A DNA stretch of 64,000 nt. Origin: Sequoia sempervirens (lineage: Eukaryota; Streptophyta; Pinopsida; Cupressales; Cupressaceae). Shown here in pieces: positions 44,900 through 57,137 of the stretch. The notes beneath the pieces are model-generated. The model was not told the DNA's origin, ran no database searches, and was given only the letters and a program-made list of their open reading frames with translations. Made by a program: the position numbers and the translations under genes. Positions within the stretch are counted from its first letter, which is position 1. Every line of letters begins with the position of its first letter. The stretch covers positions 124,001-188,000 of the forward strand of contig VDFB02254929.1 of NCBI GenBank assembly GCA_007258455.2. Direction: 5' to 3'.

Positions 44900-45760
44900 G
44901 CAAGCATTTAAGTGAATGTGTTGTTTATTCATCCACTTATTGGTTTGCTTCATCCATGGCCTCTTTCTTTTGCTCAAGGCATTTTTAAAGATAATATTGG
45001 GCCAAAAATTTACCTTCATCTACTCAATATTTTTAGACATCTTGAAAGACACGCAATAGCAATGGATTCAAAAGAAAATATACCTATTTCAGCAAGAAGA
45101 ATCTCATAAGGGGACCAAAGTACTTGAATTTCCTCATGATTATGTATTTTGTATTCTATCTATCTACATCCAGCTAGTGTCTAAAGTGTTTCTATCCCAT
45201 ATTTCACACCCATAGAGCACCATCAAAATTAAAAAATAGCCTAAATAGAGTTTGAATAGATTTCCAATCCCATAACTTTGTCTCTCTACATCTATTTTTA
45301 AGGGCACAAAACACTCTCTACCCTCCCAAATTTTTCTTTCTTCAACAAGTTTCCCAACTAAGCTTGTTGTTGAAGTCAATCCCAAAGTATTTATACATTG
45401 TTACTTCCTCCATAGAATAATTGTTTCAAAATAAAGTTTAACCAATTCTTTTTCTTTTTAACATGGAGAAGCTTGTGATCTTGGTCTTGTTAGTACTAAC
45501 TTACATACCCAAATCTTCAAAAAGTTCTCAAGGGAAAACAAATGCTCTTGCAACCCTTGAGAAAATATAGCAATCAAAATATGATCATTAACATACAAAA
45601 GAAGTCTAGTAACATACTCACTTTTCAATTTCAACCATTCTTCAAGTTTGATGATATCCATAATGTGTAGATCATGGGAATCATTTCTTAACTCCAATAT
45701 CACTCCTAAAACGTTTTTAAGTACTTGACGATGAGCTTCATTTATGGTCAATTTATTCTA
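44900..45760 (-). pseudogene. LINE reverse transcriptase and C-terminal remnant (second lineage)
   Basis: On the minus strand, from 45751 down: SEYVTRLLLYVNDHILIAIF and then SQGLQEHLFSLENFLKIW. This matches LLLYADDI.LIA.S.EGLQ.HL..L..FC..W, with the A-D-D active site worn to V-N-D. Then come CFVPLKIDVERQSYGIGNLF and LMVLYGCEIWDRNT (the YG.E[IV]WG segment), and further on AEIGIFSFESIAIACLSRCL. This text type differs from the LINE at 33.5 kb: it has the YGCEIW motif and no RNase H nearby, so it stands for another LINE clade. Heavily frame-broken, 5'-truncated. Confidence 0.75.
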
Positions 45761-48186
45761 TATTTTAGTATTTTCCCAATTCCAAAATTCCCACCTTCAC
45801 AATCCATTTTCATACCATAGCATATCTTTGTACCACCTTTGTGCTACATATGGTTAAATATAAATAAGAGATATTTAATATAGTATAGAGATAAAATATC
45901 AAAATTATTTTAGATTGTATTTACTAACAAGCATTTTCATTTTAACCTTGGAAAATAGATCTTGTAGTACAGTAATGAAGATGGAGAATGGAGACAAGAA
46001 AGCACTTCGTCTAGCTCATTATAGCATGTGAATTGTATTTACCTATGTGGCTACTAAAAACTTATTGTTTCTTGCTCTCTAAAATAATAGCCCTTTTTGT
46101 TATAACCAGTATTAATGATATAATGGGTGCAAGCCAAAAATAATTATTTATATTGTTGCAACCAATAGTAATTTGCTATTACAACTAATAATACTATTGT
46201 TCTATATTATGTTGTTGTTGTACTTAGTGTGAACATGGTAAAACTCAATCTTTTCACTACAATAAGTCCAACTCTTCTAGTTTATGATATTGATTCAAAT
46301 GAAAGGCACCTCTTATCAACCTTTCATGGTTTTCACACAGGTTTACTACAAACCTGGACACAAACATGAACACACTCATTTGTTCACCTCATATAGTTTT
46401 TTGGATTACCACTAACCTTTTTAAGATCTATGAATTGCATTACACTAGTGCTTTTATTCATCACAGTGTTTTACACTAAGATGTTACAAGGAAATAACAC
46501 ACTCATGAATAGAAATAACCATTGTTGTTGATTGTGCCACTTGATCTCCAACAACAGAGTAAATTATCACTGCCACTAGAGATGGAATATTTGTGCTATG
46601 GTACCCTCCCTGATGTGAGAATTCCAATTATTAGTATTGGAAAAGGTGCCTCAGATTTATTGGCTTGATCGACTTCCTTCTTGTAGTAGTTGTGTCTGTT
46701 TCTCTATCGGCCTGACAGTTCTTTATCGGTGGGACCTTGTTCTCAGTCCCATCGATGGACTGATGACATTCTATTCAGTGTGGTGTGTTCTATCAACAAG
46801 AGATGGTCACTTGATGAGGGAGGGAGACTCTCCCTTTCAAATATGATCACAAAACCTCATAAACACAACAGGAAAAGACTGCAAATACATAATAGGAACA
46901 AAATTTGGAAGATAAAATCTGCAACTTATATTATCTTCAAACATGCAAAAGATTACAAATATTTGAAGCTCATGGGATCCTCCAAAATATTACATGCGAC
47001 TCCTGCAACAAACTTGTCTTCAACAACCTCGTGTCGATCCCATCAACATCTGGGTATGCTAACCTTCCTTCTCCAAGCCCCCCACCATTCAGATCTTCTC
47101 CAATCTTCCCCCAGTCTTCTCCCTCAAGCCACCCTTGTCTCTTAGGGTTTTCTTCACATACTAACTTCACCAGCAAGCTTCCCTGCCTTGGGCCACACGA
47201 CACTGTCCCGCTCCTCAGGATACTTGATAGGGTTTTACTAGATATCCTCCATCCTGCCTCGAGCCACCCAACATTTAATTCATCTGTTACTGAGAATTTT
47301 CCCTCATTCTCTTCCCACCAACCCTAAGATCAGATATGCATTTAATTCTCTCTTCGGATCCTTCAATTTGATTTTGATCTTGATTACCTCGTAATTCGTT
47401 CCGCCGCCTTGAAGATCAAATCCTCAGTTATGTTGGTTGCTAGTGCAGTTGTACCAATTAATTTCTTCCTCTATGTTGGTTTTCTATCTTAAACCCTCGT
47501 TCATATTGTCATAGCCATTTCAAATTTCTTCCTTTGAATTATGGTCGTCGATCTTCTCTTCCGTGCCATGAACCTTAGGCTCTCTATTCATCTTGACATC
47601 TTTAAAACATAGCCATTAGATTATCTATCCTTCAACTCAGCACCATCGATCACCTTTAGCTTAACATCCATCATTATGTTGAAGGGACCGACAACCTTCT
47701 CCCAGTGACATCACCCTTTCTCCTCGACAAAGATCTACATACACTTTTACTACCCGCGGGCCCACCATTCCAGCTCACTGCCACACAATTCACAACAAGG
47801 ATGTGAATTGAATGATCACCCAAATGATAATCACCATCTTCTTTTACGTGTCACCATCTATCCCTGTCCACCCATCAGGTCCCACCATATGCCTTACATC
47901 GCACATCGCTAAATCACCAAAAACCCAAACTTTAGAACCTCTATCACTCTGTCACTAAAAATCAGAAATTCCAAACCTCTAGTTGGAGGTTGTGGAGTTT
48001 TGAAAACCCATGACATGTCGACAATGAAGAGATCGCCAAGCCGAAAGATTTCAAAACTCCAAAACCCCACGACAAAGGTTGGGAAAACTTGAAACCCCGC
48101 GACATGAGTTAGAAAGACTTTAATCTCTGTGACTCTTCACAACCTTGGTCCTTATTCGAAACAAACACACTACTTCCTTTAGGTTG
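45761..48186. other. No recognised gene; right part possibly LTR-derived
   Basis: 45761-46560 is AT-rich. 46560-48222 is more GC-rich, with pyrimidine-rich text on the plus strand. Overlapping frames at 46637-47327 do not support a product. Because the block ends at 48222 with the LTR-terminus-like gatgctcctacatca, it may be an LTR in minus orientation. This is inference. Confidence 0.35.
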
Positions 48187-48270
48187 ATGCAAGATTTCTC
48201 AACCCTGGATGCTCCTACATCATCACTTCGACGAGACCTTCTAAGTTGTTGGTGCAGGAGCACCCAGGTC
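48187..48270. repeat. Two similar LTR-like termini facing each other
   Basis: gatgcaagatttctcaaccctggatgctcctacatca (to 48222) is, read on the minus strand, tgatgtaggagcatccaggg. Twenty-six bases further, tgttggtgcaggagcaccca starts near 48249 on the plus strand. Both share the core t.gtaggagcayccagg. The first recurs at 2190-2226. Confidence 0.5.
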
Positions 48271-50400
48271 ATTAAATGTCTTCAAGAGGTTAATATGTTA
48301 ATTTTGTAATGATTCAAGTCAAAATGATGTGTCAATGCTTTGTAAGGGCTAATTGGAATGTAATCAAGTTATAAAAGAGGTCACTAGGAGGTGAAAATAC
48401 AAAAAAAAATGCAAATAATGCAATATTGTTGTCAAAATGTGATTATGTAAACAAAAAGGCATAAATCAAGCATATTAGGAGATAAGAGGCAGTTTGCACA
48501 GATGGAAAGAGTTGAAGAATCAATTATCAATTGGAAATGTTATAAAAAGCTTGGAGAAGTGAGGAAAAGCAGATCTTTTGTATTCTTGTAACCAAAAATT
48601 GGAAATAAAACATCTGTTTCTAAATTTGCAGCACTCTTTCCTTTATCTCTTACTTTGTTTTGATCGTTTATCTTGTGTGGCATTAGTTAGGAAGGTGTTA
48701 GTTACCATTTCATGTAGTTAGGAGGTAGATTTTAAGAAACAAAGGAGAAAAAAACACAATTCTCTATGTCTCGGACTGTGTTCTTTCATAATAGTTTTGA
48801 GAGTCCATTAAAGAACCAGAGGCCATTCTAATGATGTAGGGTTAGTGATTGAGTGGAATGGATTTATTTTAATGTCTTTTCAATGTAGATATGTTTGTGA
48901 GTGCAAGGGCATCAGGAATGTGAAGATATAATGTTGTTTTCAATCTTAAAATCTGAGTTTTCCATTGAAAAAAGGAGGTTTCAAGTAGGGTATAGAAGAA
49001 ATAACGTATGCATGTCCAAGGAGATGTTTTCAAAAGCATTTGCAGATGTATTAAGACCTATTCCAACTGTTGGTCGAAGTGCATGAGGTTTGTAAGGGTG
49101 ATATTTATAAAACCCTCCTTGTTTTTGATGATTTTCACCCTATATTCAAGGGTTTGAACATTGAATGCTCAATTGAGCCTATTGACTCCTGAAAGTTGGA
49201 GAATCTTGTGATTTTGAACATGGCCTAAGACTTTTTCATGTTCTTTATTTCTTTGGAGGTGATTTAAAGGTACCTTCTTTGTTAAAATGACCTAATGAGG
49301 GCTCTTTACCAACGTTATAGGCATTTTTCTGTTGTTTGTTGCAAAGGAAGTATATTTGATCTTGTGGTATGTTGTTAATACCCTGAAATGGGTTCTTAAA
49401 ATTGTATATAGCCTTTGGAGATCTAGTGTGTAAGGGTTGATATACCCGATTAATTGGTTTTTTAATACTACTAGGAATGTGATCAAGGAATACAAGAATC
49501 TGAGTTTTTGATTGGACAAGCCATGAAAGTGATTGATTATGTTAGTCTTTACCTTGGTAGTGTTAGTAAAGTTGTTTAAAATCCTTTGTAATGGTTTGGA
49601 AGGTTGGCTTATGGTTTGGTGTTTGTGAGCAAGGTATTCCCTATATGCTTCAATAGTGGTTTGTGTGTTCAAAATAGAGAACTTGCATAACATCGATGTT
49701 GGAGGTTAGAATTGTGTTGAAATTGATTACACAGTGGAATTGAACTTTTATTATTGCATGGATAAAGTTGAGAGGGCACAGTTTAATAGTATTGGTTATT
49801 TAGGCTTGTGGATTCAATATGCTTAAAATGGTGTCTTGAATACATAATATGTAGATCTATGTTTATATGCTAATGTATTGAAATAATTTCAATCAAAAAA
49901 AGACAAATTTTGTGTCTTGAAGGTCTGATAATTGATTATGGCAAGAAGGATTGGGTTGATGTTGGCTTTCCTTGTAGAGTAAGTTGCTTGAATTGGTGTT
50001 TGAAGAGAATGTGGACTATTTGCAATGATTTAAGTTTGGTTATTGTTTTGATATAGACATTTTGAGATTGGATGAGTTGGATTTGAATATGATAAGTGTT
50101 TTGTTGTCTTGAAGAATGAGTATATTGGTATACTAATGATGTGGTTTGTTGAGTTTGTTGAACTTGATAAATTTTGTAAAGATGCTAATGGTGAATGAGA
50201 GGACTGTTTTCAAAGTTCCTGATTTGAGTTTTTTTGATTTAGATCAACTTGATGGTATGGAACATGATTTTGTTGACTGAAAGAGTTTTGTGAAGCTGAA
50301 AGATGAGTTGGTAGGGTTTTTGATGAAAGTTAAGTGAAATGTTGAAGTTTATATATTTGATCTTCTCCTAATTTTCTTTGGGATTGAAATCCCCTGATGA
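48271..50400. other. No recognised gene; T/G-rich on plus strand
   Basis: A short plus-strand frame at 48901-49086 reads FSIEKRRFQVGYRRNNVCMS and then KEMFSKAFADVLRPIPTVGR. It looks protein-like but has no start context and matches nothing I can name. The minus-strand frame 49292-49693 is more likely a translated T/G-rich shadow. Confidence 0.35.
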
Positions 50401-51410
50401 AATGAGGTTGTTGATATTGTTGGATGCTCTGCATAAGTTGTCTCCCCGATAGATTGATGGGTTGTGGTGAACATGTTGGAGAATCTCCTCGATGTGACTT
50501 GGCTTCATCAATGAGACTCTATCCTGAGTCTCTTCAATGACCTAATAGCTTTGGTGATTGGCCAGTGGTGATGACGTGGCGACAAGTTGGCAGTGGGGAC
50601 TACCTAGAACTTATTTCGGAGGGACATCCTTGTATCGAAGGGACTATGGGTGGAATGTCTTCAACAAGCTAATAGGCTTCATCGGTGTGACTTCCTTATA
50701 TCGGTTGAAGATGAATTGGTGTCCCCCTGATATGGCGATGCAGTTGACTTAGTGACTCATTGAGAATGTCGTGGTGGCACTCGACCGATGCCTGAATAGA
50801 AAGCAATAATTGGTTGCTGACTGTTGGCGATTAAATTATGATTGGCTAGCTAGTTTGAACAAATTTCAAAGTGACTTTTTATCAGAGAGAGATGAAAAGA
50901 GTCTCTTCAATGGCTCGACACGGTTAATGACAGTTGGGAACTAAAATGGTTGGATCTCTGGAATTGAAGCGACCACGGCTAGATGACTATTATACATTGT
51001 GATACTCTACAACGAGAATAGGTTCAATCAATTGGAAGAGGTTCTACATTGTATGTTATACGAGCATTGTAACAGTGTGAGAGAACGACTGTAATTGGAA
51101 TCTGCATGTGAGGTTGATCAAGGAATTATAATGCTACTGTGAATCAACACCTGAGAGTGGATTCTGTAACTCTGTATGTAATTTTGTTTACTGTAATACG
51201 TAGTGGCTTTACTTGGTGTGTGGTTTTTTCTCCCGTAAGGGTTTTCCCATGTAAAAAATTGTAATTCAATTTTGTGTGTTAAATTGTCTATTCTCTTGTT
51301 TTGTTATTATGCATCTTAGTGTCTGTAACTCGAATTGAATGAAACTTTTTGCACTTATTTCCTAAGAATTTTGCATTTGGAAGGCATGTCTACACTGAGC
51401 TTTCCTTACA
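50401..51410 (+). repeat. 5' LTR (3' part certain) of the plus-strand Copia element
   Basis: The right end ...gctttccttaca at 51410 abuts a primer-binding site. The R-region motif ctcccgtaagggttttcccatgtaaa lies at about 51230-51256. The left limit was not resolved, because no TG start with a matching 3' LTR is available: the 3' LTR lies beyond the window. 50401 is only a guess for the start. Confidence 0.5.
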
Positions 51411-51412
51411 AG

Positions 51413-51425
51413 TGGTATCAGAGCC
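51413..51425 (+). promoter_or_regulatory. Primer-binding site (initiator tRNA-Met type)
   Basis: tggtatcagagcc lies two bases after the LTR end, a full match to the Ty1-copia consensus. Confidence 0.9.
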
Positions 51426-51527
51426 TAGCCAGTTGTGTTATCCTTGTGAGTAGGGCTGGTTTTTTGTGCTAATTATGTTTAGTGGGAGTCTTGTAGAGAA
51501 AACTGATTGTCTTGATTACAAATTGAG

Positions 51528-52320
51528 ATGGAAAGCACATCAAGAAAAATAGAAATTGAAAAGTTCAATAGCAATTTTGAGTTATGGAAACTCAAAACGG
51601 AAGACTTGTCGGTGGATAAAGATCTTTGGATTGTTATTATGGGAACAAAACCATCAGGTATGAAGCAAGAAGATTTGGAGCTTGTAGATAGAAAAGACAA
51701 AGGGGTGATAAGACTTTGTTTGGCCGATTCTATTCTCTTGAACCTCCATGAGGAGAAGATTGCATGTTCTTTATGGAAGAAACTTGGTGATATTTATCAG
51801 GGAAGTCTTTGGTGAATAAGTTATTCCTAAGGAAGAAGTTATACTCCTTGAAGATGGAAGAAGGAGCATTTGTAGCGGAGCATTTGTAGCAGACCATCTG
51901 AATTCATTTAATATGATTGTTGCTCAGTTGGGCTCTGTGGGTGTGAAGATAGAGGAGGAGGATCGTTGTATGCTTTTGTTATGTTCCTTACCTAACACAT
52001 GGGATCATTTGGTGATGGCTATTAGAAGTAAAACAACCATTTTCAAGACAAAATATGTGGTTGCTTCGCTATTGTCAGAAGAAATGCAGAGGAAATATTT
52101 TGAGATGGCCAAGGAGGCCCTTGTTGTTTGGGGTAGATCAAAGGAGAGAGGCAAGAAGAAAGACAAGAAGTCTAAATCCAAATTTGAAGGGAGATCAAAG
52201 TCTCCAGGCATTCCAAGGTGAAATGCTATAATTATGGGCAGATTGGTCATATCTGGAAGGATTGTAAAGAGGAGAAAAATAAGAAGAAGAACTCTTTGGA
52301 TAATGATTCTTCTTAGAGTG
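51528..52320 (+). pseudogene. Copia gag, broken
   Basis: ATG 51528 opens MESTSRKIEIEKFNSNFELW and KLKTEDLSVDKDLWIVI, followed by CSLWKKLGDIYQ and then a frameshift near 51810. After a partly scrambled LRKKLYSLKMEEG it reads LNSFNMIVAQLGSVGVKIEE, LLLCSLPNTWDHLVMAI and a lysine-rich stretch. Its zinc knuckle, CYNYGQIGHIWKDC, has lost the second cysteine (now Y). The gag ends at TAG near 52315. Confidence 0.85.
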
Positions 52321-52795
52321 ACTCAGATGCTTTCATTGTATCCTTGGCGACTCAGGCATCCAATGATGTCTCACTGATTGACTCGAGCACATCTTTTCGC
52401 ATGACATCTCACAAAGATTGGTTCATGAAGTATGAAAAGTATGCTAGTGGAAAGGTGTACCTAGCAAGTGATTCATCTCTTGAAATTGTTGGTCGTGGAA
52501 GAGCCAAAATACAATTTCCTGATGGAAGAATAAAAGGAATTGATGGCGTAATGAACATACCAGGTTTGGCTCATAATTTGCTTTTTGTTAGTAAGTTGAA
52601 TGATGTTGGCATGCAAGTTTCATTCTCGAGTGGTGGTTTTAAAATGACTAGAGGTTCAATGGTGTTGGCCAAGGGTGCACGCATAGGCAATTTGTACAAG
52701 CTAGATGCATAGGTTATTCAATGTAACAGTGCCTCTGCAAAGTCAAGCAAGGCTACTTGTGTAGAGAAGGAGAATGAAGTTCCTCTAGGTACAAA
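52321..52795 (+). pseudogene. Copia protease region
   Basis: VSLIDSSTSFRMTSHKDWFM is the pepsin-like active-site segment, with D-S-G changed to D-S-S and H-M-T changed to R-M-T. DSSLEIVGRGRAKIQFPDGR and MNIPGLAHNLLFVSKLNDVG follow, as in Copia proteases, up to TAG 52710. Confidence 0.8.
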
Positions 52796-53830
52796 TTTTT
52801 TGGAGGTGAAACTCCCAAAAGAGAAAACTATTTTGTGGCATCAAAGACTCGGTCACATAGGAGAAAAAGGCTTAAAAGCCTTGAAAAATAAAAACATGGT
52901 AGAAGGGCTTGAAGATTGTAACCTTGAGTTCAATTTCTGTGAACATTGCATTTGTGGAAAGCAATACCATGTTTCATTTTACTCTAGTACTCATAGATCT
53001 TTTGGCATACTGGATTATGTTCACTTTGATGTACTTGGTCCAGTAAATGTTCCTTTGTTATTGAATTCTAAACATTATGTCTCTTTTATTGATGATTATT
53101 CGAGAAGGGCATTTATCTATTTTCTTAAAAGTAAATTAGAAGTGTTTAGTCGGTTTAAAGAGTTTAAAAACTTGGTAGAAAATCATACTAGAAGGAAAAT
53201 TAAATGCTTAAGGATGGATAATGGCGGTGAATTTTTTTCTGCAGATTTTGAAAGGTATTGCAAAGACCATGGGATTAAAAGGCATAAAACTATGTCTTAT
53301 AGTCCACAATGGAATAGAGTTGTTGAGAGGTTGAACAATATGCTAATGAAAGAGCGAGAAGTATGTTGAGCAATGTTGGTCTGGAGCAGAAGTTCTGGGC
53401 TGAGGTTGTGGCTACATGTTACTTGATTAATCATTCACCTAGTTCGGCTCTTGTTATTAAAACACCTTTGGAAGCATAGTTTGGTAAGAAGCCCTCTTTG
53501 AGACATATTCGTGTATTTGGATGTGAGGCATATGCATACGTGTTAAATGTGTCTTCATTGGCTATGGTATTGGCGTGAAAGGATACAAGCTTTGGAATCC
53601 TATTACTGAGAAGGTTTTTTACAAAAAAACTGTAATCTTTCGTGAGTTGAAACCTTCTACTGTTGATATGTAGTTAGAGTCAGAAGAAAAAGAAGAAGAA
53701 TGATGTAGTTGAAATTCCTCAAACTCCAGATAAAGAGGAACTATGAATTCAAAGTGTACCTAAAATTGAGAAGAGCTCTAGCAGCTCTGAGATTTATGAA
53801 CAAGAAGAAGAACCACAACCTCAGCCTTAG
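52796..53830 (+). pseudogene. Copia GAG-pre-integrase and integrase
   Basis: ILWHQRLGHIGEKGLKALKN with CEHCICGK gives the HHCC module. The core shows HFDVLGPV (D1), FIDDYSRRAFIYFLKSK, KCLRMDNGGEFFSADFERYC (D2) and SPQWNRVVERLNNMLMKERE (E). TGA at 53367, a frameshift, then WAEVVATCYLINHSPSSAL and RHIRVFGCEAYAYV. A deletion removes part of the C-terminal segment before CVFIGYGIGVKGYKLWNP. 53650-53830 is an acidic, stop-rich linker. Confidence 0.85.
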
Positions 53831-54890
53831 CTTGTGAGGAGGTCTACACGTGAAAAGTGGCAACCTGATAGGTATGGATTTTCCATGTTGGATTCAAACT
53901 GTGCCTATGCTTTGACTACTAGCACTTCTTTGATTACTAGCACTGATGACCCTAGGACTATAAAGGAGGCTATTAATATGTTTGATTCATATTTTTGGTT
54001 GGAAGCCATGAATGAAGAAATGGCGTCATTGAAGAAGAATGAAACCTGAGATTTGGTACCTTTGCCTAAAGGGAAAAATCTTGTTGGCTATAAATGGGTA
54101 TTTAAGAAGAAGATTGGTTTGGATGGTAGTTTTGAAAAGTATAAAGCTAGGTTGGTCATGGAAGGTTATTCCTAGGTGGAGGGAATTGATTATGGAGAAA
54201 TATTTTCTGCTATAGCTAAGTTGACATCTATCAGATTTCTATTGTCACTTGCAGTTGCATATGACTTAGAGGTTGAACATATGGATGTGAAAAAAACATT
54301 TCTTCATGGAGATCTAGAAGAAAAAAATTATATGTCCCAGCCTAAGCACTTCGTTGAAAAAGGCAAAGAAATCTCTATATGGTTTAAAGCAATCACCTAG
54401 AATGTGGTACCAAAATTTTGACACTTTTGTGTTGTCATTGGGATTTGTGAGATCAAAATCAAATCATTGTGTGTACTATAAAACTGAAAATGACCGTTTA
54501 CTTATTATTGCCATGTATGTGGACGATATGTTATTCTTTGGGAATAGTATGGATATGATTTTTGATTTAAAATCTCAGTTGTCAACATAGTTCAAAATGA
54601 AAGATTTAGGTGCAGCAAGGTATATTTTGGGTATGAAACACATAAGGGATAGGGCAAGTAGAAAGATTTGGCTCAACCAAAGCAAGTATATTAATTTTTT
54701 CCTTGAGATATTTAGTATGACAAATTGCAAGCAATTAGTTGTTCCAGTGTTGCAAGGAACAAAGTTATTTGTTGAAGATTGTCTAAAGTTTCCTATTGAG
54801 ATAGAGGACATGACCAGGGTGCCTTATACAAATGTAGTTGGCAGTTTAATGTATGCAATGGTTTGTACAAGGCCAGACATTGCCCAAGCA
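53831..54890 (+). pseudogene. Copia reverse transcriptase
   Basis: 53834 starts RRSTREKWQPDRYGF. Then come WLEAMNEEMASLKKNET, stop (tryptophan expected), LVGYKWVFKKKIGLDGSFEK, YKARLVMEGYS, TAG (glutamine expected), VEGIDYGEIFSAIAKLTSIR, EHMDVKKTFLHGDLEE and, after a frameshift near 54362, KKSLYGLKQSPRMWYQNFDT. The active site follows as IIAMYVDDMLFFGN, then MKDLGAARYILGMKHIRDR. RVT_2 is complete but for stops and one shift. Confidence 0.9.
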
Positions 54891-55317
54891 GTGGGAGTAC
54901 GTAGTCGATTTATGGCTAATCTAGGAAGACTGCATTGGGATGTTGTGAAGAGAGTTTTCAGATATTTGAAGGGTACTTCAGAGTATGCTTTGTGTTATCA
55001 TGGAAACTTAGTTGGATCACAGAGATCTCTTAGCATTCGTGGGTATGTGGATTCTGATTGGGTAGGGGATGTTGATAGAAGAAGGTCCACCAGTGGATAC
55101 ATCTTCATGTTATTCTATGGTTCAATTAGTTGGATGATCAAGTGGCAGATTGTAGTCGCTTTATCTACTACTAAGGTAGAGTACATGGCAGCAACACATG
55201 CCTGTAAGGAAGTCGTTTGGCTTATATTTTTGTGTTTTGATGTTGGGTTTAATGTCGAGAAGACTACTATTTGTTGTGACAGTCAGAGTGCTATTTGTTT
55301 GGCAAAAAATCCCACTT
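54891..55317 (+). pseudogene. Copia RNase H, interrupted
   Basis: GRLHWDVVKRVFRYLKGTSE, GYVDSDWVGDVDRRRSTSGY (aspartate), STTKVEYMAATHACKEVVWL (glutamate) and CCDSQSAICLAKNPT (aspartate). The frame stops exactly where the minus-strand Copia LTR begins at 55318. The rest (normally ..H.RTKHID.RYHF) must lie to the right of that element, beyond the window. Confidence 0.9.
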
Positions 55318-56809
55318 TGTTGAAAGGCGCAAGACAATTGAGAGGGGGAGTGAATCAATTATCACAAAATTCAAACACAAAACTTCAAACACTTATCAAA
55401 TTCACAAAAACTTAATTTTGTTATTAAGTATGAACATGAAATGCAGATAACAGAAAGAAAAATCCACAAGAGACACCAGATTTACATGGAAAAACCAATA
55501 AGGGAAAAACCACGATGAGGATTAGCTCACAATATAAAGTAATTGCACAACCAAATACAAAGAGGCTCACTACCAAGGGCTCACTACCCAAAAAGACTCA
55601 CTGTCCAGATACAAAGGCTCACTACCTACAAAAAGGACTCACTATCCAATAGGGAGGCTCATTGCCTACAGATACAAACTATTACAGAAAGATCCATCAC
55701 AACAAATTACACACACCCATAGCCTAGATCAAAAGAATTGTAGACGCCGCCAACTCACTGCTTTCAGGAATCTAACACATTAAAGTACTGCTACCTTAAT
55801 TCACTTTCACACAACTCTTCTTCTCAAACTTGTGGCTTGATTAATTCATTTGCAACATATCGACTTGTATTTATACCCTCTTCAACCTTAGAAACTTTCT
55901 CCAAGGTTGGCCACACACGCTTCATTTCATAAATTCAAATTAGGTTGGCAACTCAACATTCTCGCGGTGGAAAGGAATGAGAGCAGACCAAACCAACACT
56001 TAACCAAGACCCAAAACATTGTCTCAGATCAATCACACACTTCCTTAATTAATTCTTAATCCTCCGTATGAAGTGTAAACACCAGGTTGGCCAAACCTAA
56101 TGAAAACACAAATGAACTTTGAAGTACACATTTCCACATCATGAAGATAACATGTGGACGATACAACATGCTTCACCAATCACTATAACACATCTCAAAT
56201 ACCTTCAGATACATCCACATTAGCTGCAACAACCTTCAAACTTAGAATACTTCTCACCAGTCCATCCGGATTATACAAACACACACAACTCTGAAACTCA
56301 ACTTCCAGAGCACCAGACCATAGACATCTTTGTCAGAACATAGAGAACACCATTACAAGACACCGTTCAGATCCACAAGACCTGAAACAAACTAGCAAGG
56401 GACTGTAGAGCAGAAATATTTCTCCCAATCCACAGACAAATAGTTATATAAAACCAATTCACATACCGGTGAACACAACTTTCATTCTCCATCAAACCAA
56501 GAGATATCACCAATAGATGCCCAAAAACAACAACTCAGATCCACACAAGCATATGATCAACACAAAATAAATGTGGAGCACATTTTGAACATACACACAC
56601 CTCTGACTTCTCCATTTATTAATTTTCTCAAAAGCACTTGGTAACCCATCATATCAGCATATCTACAACGTCATAAAGATAGCTTCATGTACTCACAACA
56701 TCTCATCAGCATCTCAACTATACATGCACAACCTACAACATCTTGTACTATGTTGACATCAATGACAACATTAATGACAACACAACCAAACTTGTTCATA
56801 CTCACAACA
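55318..56809 (-). repeat. 3' LTR of the minus-strand Copia (1,492 bp)
   Basis: Plus-strand limits TGTTGAAAGG (55318) to CTCACAACA (56809); read on the minus strand it is TGTTGTGAG...CCTTTCAACA. It is collinear with 62591-63472 over about 880 bp, with the same phrases (for example ggctcactaccta...aggactcactatccaatagg). The R-like segment, on the plus strand tttacatggaaaaaccaataagggaaaaacc near 55480-55512, is the reverse complement of the motif shared by the other Copia LTRs. The repeated aaggctcact phrase (55560-55670) is an internal minisatellite. Confidence 0.9.
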
Positions 56810-56810
56810 A

Positions 56811-56820
56811 TCTCCCCCTT
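56811..56820 (-). promoter_or_regulatory. Polypurine tract of the minus-strand Copia
   Basis: Plus strand tctccccctt, so aagggggaga on the minus strand, one base from the LTR start. A second similar tract (ctccccctttg) lies at 56938-56948 and could act as a central tract. Confidence 0.8.
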
Positions 56821-57137
56821 TGTCATTGATGGCAACACATGATGTGAAAAACCATCAAAGACACATTCTCAATATTCTCTCTTCCTTTCAGCTTCTCCTT
56901 TTTCTCTCGCCTTTTATTTTTTTTTCACATGCTTTCTCTCCCCCTTTGACATCAATGGCAAAGAAAAAAACTCAGATCACTCCCCCTTAGGAGTGCACCC
57001 ACACAACTCATACTGTGACAATGAAACTCTCTACTCTCCCTGTGGAGTAGACCCATCCATCAGTCCAAATAAATAAAGAATTTGTAGATCCACTAGACTA
57101 ATGCACCTCCATGTGCACCTAGTTCAAAGGAGGGCCA

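Noticed and set aside
49292..49693. 133-codon minus-strand gene
   Set aside because: Lies in T/G-rich DNA, has no recognisable domain, and its composition follows the DNA bias.
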